Positions 6,958 to 14,210 of a stretch of 50,697 nt of DNA are shown piece by piece. A program made the position numbers and the translations under genes. Below the pieces are notes generated by a model. That model did no database searches and was not told the origin of the DNA. It was given only the letters and a program-made list of their open reading frames with translations. Within the stretch, counting starts at the first letter, position 1, and each line of letters begins with the position of its first letter. This stretch comes from Planctomycetota bacterium (GTDB lineage Bacteria > Planctomycetota > UBA1135 > GCA-002686595): positions 1 through 50,697 of the forward strand of contig VGZD01000011.1 of the NCBI GenBank assembly GCA_016872715.1, in the 5' to 3' direction.

Positions 6958-8682
6958 GTGAAGGACACCCCGCAGCCCTCGGTCCGCGCTTGTGCACTGA
7001 TCGTGTTCGCGCTCACGGCCTTCGCACTGGCGCTGCGGCTCCTGACGCTCGACTTCGCGCTGCCCTTCGCGCAGGAACCCGACCCGCACATCCTCGATCA
7101 GATCGCGCTCCTGTCGCAGCCCGTCGTCGACGATCGCACGATCTTCTACAGCTCGATCTACCCGCACCTGCTCGCTCGCCTCGCCATCGCGACCGGTGCG
7201 CCGGTGCTGCCGCCCGCCGAGCTCGCCGCGCTCGACCTCGAAGGCCACCTCGCCGCCGCCGCGCGCATGCACCACCACGTGCGGCTCGTGATCGCCTGGC
7301 TCTCGGTGCTGATCGTGCCCGCGACCTTCTATCTGGCGAGCTTCTTCGTCACGCGTCGCTGGGCACTCGTGGCGGCCGCGCTCGCCGCCGCGAGCACGCT
7401 GTCGCTCCAGTTTGGTCAGCAGGCGCGCCCGCACGCCGCCGCCGCGCCGCTCGTCGTGCTCGCCGTCGCGAGCTGCGTGCAACTGCGCCGCCGCGGCGAT
7501 TTCGCGTCGTTCGCGCTCGCGGGCGGACTGTGCGCGCTCGCGGTCGCGACGCTCACCAACGCGCTCGCGGTGCTGATTCCCGCGGCGCTCGCCTTCCTGC
7601 TGCGCGAGAACGCGGCGCGCCGCATTCTCGACGTGAAGCTGCTCGTGCCGCTGGGGCTGCTCGGCCTCGCCGTGCGCCTCGCGTACCCGTTCCTCTTCGT
7701 GCCCACTCCGCCGGACGCGGTCATGCCGGTGGAGGAAGGCACGGTGAGCTTCGGGTGGCAGACCATCCATTGGAGCGAGTTTCAGGGCGCGGGTTTCCCG
7801 ACGCTGTTCATGACGCTGTGGTACTACGAGCCCGTCGCCTCGCTGCTCGCGGCTGTCGGTGTCATCGCGTGGCTCCTGCGGCGCGATGCCGCGAACGAGG
7901 AGCGCGCGCGGCGGCGCAAGGACCTCGCGGTCGCGCTGTCGTTCGCGCTCGCGTACGCGCTCGTGATCGGCTTGCAGCGCCGCAACCAGCAGCGTTTCGT
8001 GCTCCCGCTCGTGCCCTACGTGTTCGTCGGCGCGGCGTTCGCGCTCCAGACGCTGTGGCGATCGGCGTGGGCGCGTCCGCTGGCCTGCATCGGCGCCGCC
8101 GCCTGCGCGCTGCCCGCGTGCGCGTGCCTCGGCTACACGGGGATGCGTCTGCGCCCGCAGACGCTCGAGCAGCTCGGCCAGTGGATCGAAGCCACCGTGC
8201 GCCGCGGCGAAGAGCGCGTCGCGCTGCACCTTCTGTGGGACGTGCCCCTCGTGCGCGAGCGGCGCAACCTGTTCGACGAGAGCGGCAACTTGCGCAAGGT
8301 GACGTTCAGTCCGTGGTTGCTCCACCAAGGCGAGCGCATGGACGGCGTGTGGCAGGGAGAGCGCTGGGACATCGAGCCGCTGTACCCCGAGCGCGAGCGC
8401 TGGCCCGCGATCGTGAAGGACCCGGGCGCACATCTCGACGCGCTCGGCGCGCGCTACGTCGTGCTGCCCGGCGGCGAAGGCGTCGGCGTGACGGCGCTCG
8501 TGCGATCCATGCGCGGGGAGCTCGAGCGCCGCAAGGCACGCCGCGTGCTCGCGCTGCCCGATGAGACGCGCCCCCCGGTGTCGGGCCTCGAAGGTCTCGA
8601 TACACCGCACTTCACGTGGTATGCGCTCACCTGTCGGTGGTTTGGACCCCAGCTCGACGTGTACGAACTGCCGCGCCGCTGA
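6958..8682 (+). CDS. GT39-type membrane glycosyltransferase (paralogue B)
   Basis: A 574-residue multi-pass protein. The first helix (LIVFALTAFALALRLLTL) is followed by an acidic loop (FAQEPDPHILDQ), then alternating hydrophobic stretches, a TLWYYEP motif near residues 286-292 and a soluble C-terminal region. It is divergently arranged with paralogue A, 86 bases between starts, indicating duplication with inversion or an old gene pair. The start is uncertain: GTG 6958 begins just before the first helix, whereas ATG 6892 and ATG 6919 are in frame but add a basic leader that would overlap the divergent promoter. It is likely to transfer a sugar from a lipid carrier. Confidence 0.78.
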   Translation: MKDTPQPSVRACALIVFALTAFALALRLLTLDFALPFAQEPDPHILDQIALLSQPVVDDRTIFYSSIYPHLLARLAIATGAPVLPPAELAALDLEGHLAAAARMHHHVRLVIAWLSVLIVPATFYLASFFVTRRWALVAAALAAASTLSLQFGQQARPHAAAAPLVVLAVASCVQLRRRGDFASFALAGGLCALAVATLTNALAVLIPAALAFLLRENAARRILDVKLLVPLGLLGLAVRLAYPFLFVPTPPDAVMPVEEGTVSFGWQTIHWSEFQGAGFPTLFMTLWYYEPVASLLAAVGVIAWLLRRDAANEERARRRKDLAVALSFALAYALVIGLQRRNQQRFVLPLVPYVFVGAAFALQTLWRSAWARPLACIGAAACALPACACLGYTGMRLRPQTLEQLGQWIEATVRRGEERVALHLLWDVPLVRERRNLFDESGNLRKVTFSPWLLHQGERMDGVWQGERWDIEPLYPERERWPAIVKDPGAHLDALGARYVVLPGGEGVGVTALVRSMRGELERRKARRVLALPDETRPPVSGLEGLDTPHFTWYALTCRWFGPQLDVYELPRR

Positions 8683-8758
8683 CGCGCGCTCATGACAATG
8701 CTGTGAATCGCGCGTGAAAAGTCCGCGTATTCGCCTTCGAGCCCCTCGAGGATGGAGG

Positions 8759-8766
8759 GCTAGAAT
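8759..8766 (+). promoter_or_regulatory. Candidate -10 element GCTAGAAT for the two-component operon
   Basis: Lies 21 bases before ATG 8788, so this transcript would carry a short leader, unlike the genes with 6-11-base spacing. The 8683-8787 intergenic region holds nothing else I recognise. Confidence 0.45.
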
Positions 8767-8787
8767 CCTCGACGAGCACGCACGCGC

Positions 8788-9468
8788 ATGAAGATCCTGA
8801 TCGTCGACGATGACCCGAAGCTGCGCGCTTTCGTCTCCAAGGGACTCGACACCTTGGGACACACGACGTCGGCGGCGGGCAGCGGGCTCGAGGCGCGCAA
8901 TCGGCTCGCGGCGCAGGACGTGGCGCCGGACTTGATCTTGCTCGACGTGATGATGCCCGGCGGCGACGGCATGTCGTTTCTCGAGGAGCTGCGGCGGTGC
9001 GGCACCGAGACGCCCGTGATCTTCGTATCGGCCGCGCGCGGCGTCGAAGATCGAGTGCGCGGCCTGCGCCTCGGCGCCGACGACTTCCTCGTCAAGCCGT
9101 TCCAGTTCGACGAGCTGCTCGCGCGCATCGAGGCGGTCGCGCGTCGTCGCGCGCGGCCGCTGTACTACGAGGTCGGCGAACTGCGCCTCAGTCCGCTGCA
9201 TCGCTCGGTCGATCGAGCGGGCGAGCGAATCGACCTGAGTCCCAAGGAATTCGATCTGCTGCGGACGCTGGTCGAGGCGCGGGGGCGCACGCTCTCTCGC
9301 GTCGATCTCCTGCGCATCGTGTGGGGCATGCACTTCGATCCGCGGACCAACGTGGTCGATGCGCTCGTCGCGCGCCTGCGCCGACGCCTCGATCGCGGGG
9401 AAGAGTCGGTGATCGAGACCGTCTTCGGCGAGGGGTATCGCGTGGCGCCGCCCCGGGAAGTGCGGTGA
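8788..9468 (+). CDS. OmpR/PhoB-type response regulator
   Basis: A 226-residue DNA-binding response regulator. The receiver domain (1-120) has the acidic pocket VDDDP (residues 7-9), phospho-acceptor D53 in LLDVMMPGGDG, S81 in FVSA and K103 in LVKPF. The winged-helix domain (about 130-222) has LSPKEFDLLRTLVEARGRTLS and the family-typical NVVDALVARLRRRL and IETVFGEGYRV. All key residues are present. It overlaps the kinase start by GTGA, so the two form one operon. Target genes cannot be inferred from this sequence. Confidence 0.95.
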   Translation: MKILIVDDDPKLRAFVSKGLDTLGHTTSAAGSGLEARNRLAAQDVAPDLILLDVMMPGGDGMSFLEELRRCGTETPVIFVSAARGVEDRVRGLRLGADDFLVKPFQFDELLARIEAVARRRARPLYYEVGELRLSPLHRSVDRAGERIDLSPKEFDLLRTLVEARGRTLSRVDLLRIVWGMHFDPRTNVVDALVARLRRRLDRGEESVIETVFGEGYRVAPPREVR

Positions 9469-10886
9469 CGGAGGCGGCGCGTCGCGGCTGGTCGATCGCC
9501 GAGCGGGCCACGATCTGGTTCGCCGGCACGACCGGCGTCGTGGTGCTCGGCATCGCCAGCTACGCCACTTGGGAGGTGCGCCACTCCAAGGACAACGAGC
9601 TCATCGAGATCGCGACCGAGCGACTCGCGCAGCTGCGCACCCGCTTCTTTCCTCCTGGAGAACTCGAGGGCGCGACCCAGGGTCGTGAGGCCTTCCTGCG
9701 GCGGCGCGTGGAATTCGGACAGCTCGTCAATGCGATTCGCATGCAGGGACGCGACGACAACCCGCTCGCCGTGCGCGTGATCGACGCACCTTCGGGCGAG
9801 GTGCTCGGCGATTTCGGTGAGACGGGGCTCTTGCCCAGCGACCTGCGCATGGGCGAGCAATTGCGGTTCTTCGACGGACACATGCTCGCGCGCGGCGAGC
9901 AGCTCGCAACCGACCTGCACGCCATCATGGTCGTGAACGGCGCCCATCAGCACGAGGAGTGGAAGAACTTCTTCGCGACGGCGTTCGCCATGGCGCTCGT
10001 GTCGGGTCTCGCCGCGTATTTCTCGGGGCGCTACTTCATCCATCGCGCCTGTGAGTACATGGCCGAGCTCGCACGCCGCACGCGCGAAGTGCGGTACTCC
10101 ACGGAACAGGTGCGGATCGAGTCCGGTTCCGTGCCCGCGGAGATCGCCGAGCTCGTGCAGGCGCTCGAGCAAATGCTCGCCAACATTCGGGTCGAGGAGG
10201 ATCGCACGCGCCTGCTCGCGCGCGGGCTCGCGCACGAGCTCGGAGCGCCCTTGCAGAACCTGATCGGCGAGACGGAGGTGGCGCTGATGGGACCTCCCGA
10301 CAGCGCGGAGTATCGACGCGTGCTCGAGAGCCACCTCGAGGAGCTGCACGACATCGGCCACGCCGTCGGCAACCTCATGACGCTCGTGTCCTGGCGCGGC
10401 AACGATGCGCCGGGGGACGGCGAGAGCTTCGATCTAGGGGCCGAATCGGATCTGCGGATCGGCCGCGAGCACTCTCACGCCGAGCGTGCTGGGATCGAGT
10501 TCGAGATCGCGCGGCGAGGCGATCTGATGCTCGAAGGAGACCGCGAAGCCCTGTGGCTGGTGGTTTCGAACCTCGTCGCCAACGCGATCGACTACACGCC
10601 CCGCGGCGGTCGTGTGCGTCTGCGGATGTCGGGTCAGGCCCACGGCGTGAGTTTGTGCGTCGACGATTCCGGGCCCGGAATCCCCGAGGCCGAGCGCGAA
10701 TCCGTGTTCGAGCCGTTCCGGCGCGGTTCCACGCGTCGCGGCCGTCGCGCGGGCTACGGACTTGGCCTTTCGATCGTGCGCGGAGCCGTTGCGGCGCAGG
10801 GCGGGAGCGTCGCGATCTCGACGTCGGAGTTCGGCGGCGCGTGCTTCACCGTCGAGCTGCCGCGTCGCCGCGCCAAGACCACCTGA
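9465..10886 (+). CDS. Membrane sensor histidine kinase
   Basis: A 473-residue partner of the response regulator. Membrane segments at about 16-34 and 168-187 enclose a roughly 130-residue periplasmic sensor of no obvious family. A HAMP-like linker leads to the dimerisation helix with H257 in LAHELGAPLQNL, where the common H-E-(L/I)-R-T-P is H-E-L-G-A-P. The ATPase part has the N box (VVSNLVANAIDYTP), G1 (DDSGPGIP), F box (VFEPFRRG) and G2 (GYGLGLSIV). GTG 9465 overlaps the regulator stop. It ends four bases before the convergent GT39 stop. Confidence 0.93.
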   Translation: MTEAARRGWSIAERATIWFAGTTGVVVLGIASYATWEVRHSKDNELIEIATERLAQLRTRFFPPGELEGATQGREAFLRRRVEFGQLVNAIRMQGRDDNPLAVRVIDAPSGEVLGDFGETGLLPSDLRMGEQLRFFDGHMLARGEQLATDLHAIMVVNGAHQHEEWKNFFATAFAMALVSGLAAYFSGRYFIHRACEYMAELARRTREVRYSTEQVRIESGSVPAEIAELVQALEQMLANIRVEEDRTRLLARGLAHELGAPLQNLIGETEVALMGPPDSAEYRRVLESHLEELHDIGHAVGNLMTLVSWRGNDAPGDGESFDLGAESDLRIGREHSHAERAGIEFEIARRGDLMLEGDREALWLVVSNLVANAIDYTPRGGRVRLRMSGQAHGVSLCVDDSGPGIPEAERESVFEPFRRGSTRRGRRAGYGLGLSIVRGAVAAQGGSVAISTSEFGGACFTVELPRRRAKTT

Positions 10887-10890
10887 TCGC

Positions 10891-12579
10891 TCAGCGCGCG
10901 CGCGCCACGACGTGCACGTGCCGCGAGCCGGTGAGCACGGTGCCGCGGATCTCCAGCGCGCGCCGCACATCGATCGGCAAGCGATCGAAGTCGCGTTCCT
11001 CGATCAACGCGAGGAACTGCGCACCTTCGCGCTCCATGCGCGCGGCGAGATCGCCCGGACCATCGCCCCCGGCGGCCTCGCCGATGACGCACGGACCGCC
11101 GTTGTAGAAGCGCGGTCCTTCGGGTGCGGTGCCGTAGCAAGGCACGGCGGTGGGGCATTCGCCTTGAGCTTGCAGCAGCGCGGCCAGTGCGCGGTCGCCC
11201 TTGATGGCATTGGCGGCGGGCAGCACGAGCGCGGAGGTTGCGGCGAGCGCGAGGCACCACGTGACCGCGACGCTCTCGGCCCAGCGCTCGGCCAGGCCCT
11301 TGCGCCGCGCTCTCCAACAAGCGCCGAGGCCGATCGTGAACAGCGCTGCCACCAGCGCCGCGCGCGGCCACAGATCCTGCGTGGCGGCGCTGACTTGGTA
11401 GTAGCCCTCGAGTTTGGCCGCGAACTTCGGGTCGCGCGCGCCCAAGTGCTCGGCCAGTGGCATGGCGCAGGAGAAGAGCAGTGCGAGCAGCGCGAAGAGC
11501 GCCATGGGCACCAGCGCCATCGTGCGCGAGATGCGGCCTGAACGCAGGGCGAGCGAGAGCACTCGCGCGCCGAGCAGCGCGAGCGCGGGGTAGACGCTCA
11601 TCAAGTACAGCTCGCGCTTGGCCGGCGTGATCGAGAAGAACAGGAACACGGGCGCAAACCACAGGAACGCGCGCACCAGTCCGACGTCGTGTTCGGCGCC
11701 GCGGCGCATCGCCAGCCATGCGCGGGCTCCGACGACCACTCCGATCATGACGGGCACGCTCCACGGCAGCAGGAACGCGGGCAGTTGAATCAGGTGCTGC
11801 CACGGTGGTCCGTGGTGGATGGCGCCCTCGATCGCGCGGCCGAGATGCTGGCCGAAGAAGAGCGGCTTCCACAGCGCGGGCTCTTGCAGCGAAGCCAGCA
11901 TGGCCCAGAGCGCGACCGGAGCAATGGTGAGGAGCGCGGCGAGGGCGACGGCCGACCATGGGGCGCGCGCACCGCTCGCGCGCTGACGTTGCCAAGCCCA
12001 CGTCAGCAGCGGCAATCCGATGTTGACGAGCGCTGGCGGGCCCTTGGCGAACATGCCGATGCCCCCGAACGCCCCAGCGAGCAGCACCCAATTGCGAGCG
12101 CGGCGCGCATCGCCAGCCGGTTGCGCCACGCAGAAGATCGCGCCGACGCAGCCCAGAGTGAGCAGCGGGTCGAGCGCGAGGCGAGCGCTATTCCAGAAGA
12201 TGAGCACGAACCCGAGCAGCAGAACCGGAGCCCAGCGTTCCTCGAGCTCGCCGAACCACTGCCGCGCCAGCCGCGCCGTCATCCATGCCACGGCGGCCAT
12301 GGATGCCACCGAAACCAAGCGCATGGCGAACTCGCTCCAGCCCGTGAGCGTGCCAGCGAGGCCAGCCACCCAATACACCAGCGGCGGCTTGTCCGCGTAG
12401 AGCGTCCCGCAGCGGCGCAACACCAAGAACTCCCGCTGCTCGTAGATCCAGCGAGCGATCATCCCGTAGCGCGGCTCATCCGGGGCCCACAAGTCGCGCG
12501 TCAGGGCGCACAGCAGGATTGGGACGAGCATCCACCACCACAGGGGGACGCGCACGCGGGGGCGGGGTTGGATCGTCAC
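10891..12579 (-). CDS. ArnT-like GT39 glycosyltransferase
   Basis: A 562-residue polytopic enzyme. After the first helix (LWWWMLVPILLCAL) comes the acidic loop DLWAPDEPRYGMIARW and then GTLYADKPPLVYW, the two signatures of ArnT/PMT enzymes that move a sugar from polyprenyl phosphate to lipid A or protein at the periplasmic face. It matches ArnT much better than the two GT39 genes at 5129-8682 do. It is transcribed divergently from a GT2 and a LAB_N protein, a combination that fits donor synthesis and use in one pathway. The start is a GTG at 12579, 56 bases from the GT2 start on the other strand. Confidence 0.88.
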   Translation of the reverse strand: MTIQPRPRVRVPLWWWMLVPILLCALTRDLWAPDEPRYGMIARWIYEQREFLVLRRCGTLYADKPPLVYWVAGLAGTLTGWSEFAMRLVSVASMAAVAWMTARLARQWFGELEERWAPVLLLGFVLIFWNSARLALDPLLTLGCVGAIFCVAQPAGDARRARNWVLLAGAFGGIGMFAKGPPALVNIGLPLLTWAWQRQRASGARAPWSAVALAALLTIAPVALWAMLASLQEPALWKPLFFGQHLGRAIEGAIHHGPPWQHLIQLPAFLLPWSVPVMIGVVVGARAWLAMRRGAEHDVGLVRAFLWFAPVFLFFSITPAKRELYLMSVYPALALLGARVLSLALRSGRISRTMALVPMALFALLALLFSCAMPLAEHLGARDPKFAAKLEGYYQVSAATQDLWPRAALVAALFTIGLGACWRARRKGLAERWAESVAVTWCLALAATSALVLPAANAIKGDRALAALLQAQGECPTAVPCYGTAPEGPRFYNGGPCVIGEAAGGDGPGDLAARMEREGAQFLALIEERDFDRLPIDVRRALEIRGTVLTGSRHVHVVARAR

Positions 12580-12594
12580 GGTCGCAAGGTCGTT

Positions 12595-12613
12595 GCTACG
12601 CTCTGGATACCGT
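12595..12613 (+). promoter_or_regulatory. Possible -10 elements in the GT39/GT2 divergent region
   Basis: GCTACGCT (12595-12602) and GATACCGT (12606-12613) both fit TANNNT and precede ATG 12636 by 33 and 22 bases. I cannot choose between them, and the minus-strand promoter for the GT39 gene is not clear. Confidence 0.3.
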
Positions 12614-12635
12614 CCCCCGCGACGAAGGTCGAGCC

Positions 12636-13427
12636 ATGCCCGTCCAAAGCACCCTCCCGACGCCGGTCGAGCCCGTGAAACAAGTGCCGTGCGCCGACGA
12701 GTTCGAGCTGAGCCTCGTGGCGCCGGTCTACAACGAGGCGGACAACCTCGGGCCGCTGTACCGGCGCGTGTGTGAGGTGTTCGGGGATGCCATGCGCTGG
12801 GAGTTGGTGCTCGTCGACGATGGGAGCGCCGACGGTTCGACGGACCTGATGAAGGAGCTGCGCCGCGCCGACCCGCGCGTGCGCTGCGTGTTCTTCTCGC
12901 GCAACAGCGGTCAGACCAGCGCCATGCGCGCAGGGATCAAGAACGCCCGAGCGCCGCTGGTGGCGACGCTCGACGCCGACCTGCAGAACGACCCAGCGGA
13001 CCTGCCGAAGATGCTCGAGCTGCTCGGCGACGCCGATGCGATCGTCGGCTGGCGCATCAAGCGCAACGACGACTTCGTGCGCCGTGCGAGCTCGAAGATC
13101 GCCAACGCGATTCGCAACCGGCTCTCGCACGACCAGATCCGCGACACGGGCTGCTCGCTCAAGATCTTCCGCACGGCCGCGATACGTCAGGTTCCGCTGC
13201 ACTTCGAGGGCATGCATCGATTCATGCCGACGCTGATGCGCTACCTCGGCTTCAAGGTGCTCGAGCATCCCGTCTCGCACCATCCGCGTCGCGCCGGCGT
13301 CTCCAAGTACGGTGTGGCGAATCGCGCCCTGCGCGCGCTGCGCGACCTGTTCGCCGTGCGCTGGATGCGCACTCGCATTCGTCGGCTCCCGATCGTCGTC
13401 GAGGAATCGGACGTGAGACGCGGCTGA
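12636..13427 (+). CDS. Family 2 glycosyltransferase (polyprenyl-phosphate sugar synthase-like)
   Basis: A 263-residue GT-A enzyme: LSLVAPVYNEADNLGPLYRR at the N-terminus, nucleotide-site VLVDDGSADGS, the DXD-type LDADLQNDPADLP, and the GCSLKIFR and HRFMPTLMRY motifs common in ArnC/DPM1-like synthases that charge a polyprenyl phosphate with a sugar. It lacks the two C-terminal membrane helices of ArnC. The next gene overlaps by one base (TGATG) and encodes a six-helix membrane protein that could supply membrane attachment, which is inference. The product would be a donor for the divergent ArnT-like enzyme. Confidence 0.9.
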   Translation: MPVQSTLPTPVEPVKQVPCADEFELSLVAPVYNEADNLGPLYRRVCEVFGDAMRWELVLVDDGSADGSTDLMKELRRADPRVRCVFFSRNSGQTSAMRAGIKNARAPLVATLDADLQNDPADLPKMLELLGDADAIVGWRIKRNDDFVRRASSKIANAIRNRLSHDQIRDTGCSLKIFRTAAIRQVPLHFEGMHRFMPTLMRYLGFKVLEHPVSHHPRRAGVSKYGVANRALRALRDLFAVRWMRTRIRRLPIVVEESDVRRG

Positions 13428-14047
13428 TGGCGGCGCCCGCGCTGTCCCTGCAGATCGCTGGTTGGATCGGAAACGCCAGCTTCTTCTCGCGCTTCTTCGT
13501 GCAGTGGTACACGAGCGAGCGCGAGGGCAAGAGTGTCGCGCCGCCGCTGTTTTGGTGGCTGTCGCTCGTGGGCACGGTGCTGCTCGGCGTGTACTCGTAT
13601 TCGCGCGCGAGCTACGTGCTCGTGCTCGGCTACGCGATCAATGGCCTGATCTATGCGCGCAATCTGCGCCTGCATCGCCCGGGCGCGACCGCGCTCGGCG
13701 TGGGACAGCTCGCCGCGCTCGGTGCGTGCGCCGCCGCGGCGCTCGTCGGGGCCGCTGCCTTCGAGGTGCACCGCCGCGAGGAGGCCGACGTCGCATGGGT
13801 GGCAGTGGCGCTCGTCGCTCAGAGCGCTTGGTCCTCGCGCTTCGTCGTGCAGTGGTGGGCCAGCGAGCGCGCGTCGGAGAGCCACTTTCCGCGCGCCTTC
13901 TGGTGGCTCTCGTTGCTCGGAAACGCGCTGCTGCTCGCCTACACGATCCACCTTCAGGATGCGGTCCTCGCTTGGGGCTACGTGCCCGGGCCGATCGTGC
14001 AGGTGCGCAACCTGATGCTCGGCCGCCGTTCGAGCAAGACCGAGTAG
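13427..14047 (+). CDS. Membrane protein with two lipid-A-disaccharide-synthase N-terminal (LAB_N) domains
   Basis: A 206-residue hydrophobic protein containing two copies of the LAB_N domain, which in some bacteria sits at the N-terminus of LpxB. Copy one (about 8-80): GWIGNASFFSRFFVQW, TSEREGKS, FWWLSLVGT, YAINGLIYARNL. Copy two (about 120-200): VAQSAWSSRFVVQWWASER, FWWLSLLGNALLLAYTIH, YVPGPIVQVRNL. No LpxB catalytic domain follows. The one-base stop/start overlap with the GT2 gene implies coupled translation. I infer a membrane partner in lipid-linked sugar or lipid A modification; its biochemical role is not known to me. Confidence 0.88.
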   Translation: MAAPALSLQIAGWIGNASFFSRFFVQWYTSEREGKSVAPPLFWWLSLVGTVLLGVYSYSRASYVLVLGYAINGLIYARNLRLHRPGATALGVGQLAALGACAAAALVGAAAFEVHRREEADVAWVAVALVAQSAWSSRFVVQWWASERASESHFPRAFWWLSLLGNALLLAYTIHLQDAVLAWGYVPGPIVQVRNLMLGRRSSKTE

Positions 14048-14192
14048 CGCTCGTCCTCGACCCACCCTCCGCGTTCGCTCCGCCGCCATCTTCGCGCGCA
14101 GGTCGGGAAGGAACTTCAAGTCGTGGCGCCGCGCCGTCGGTCAGGATTGGGTTGCTGTTCCAAGCGCGCCGATCCCACGACGGCGCCGCTGC

Positions 14193-14200
14193 GCTAGATT
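14193..14200 (+). promoter_or_regulatory. Candidate -10 element GCTAGATT
   Basis: Ends ten bases before ATG 14211 in the 163-base gap after the LAB_N gene. It supports a separate transcript for the 14211-17960 genes. Confidence 0.5.
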
Positions 14201-14210
14201 CTCCACCGCC

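Noticed and set aside
6685-9333. 882-codon minus-strand frame over the GT39 and response regulator genes
   Set aside because: Spans two well-supported genes on the other strand and a promoter region; composition is that of a shadow frame.
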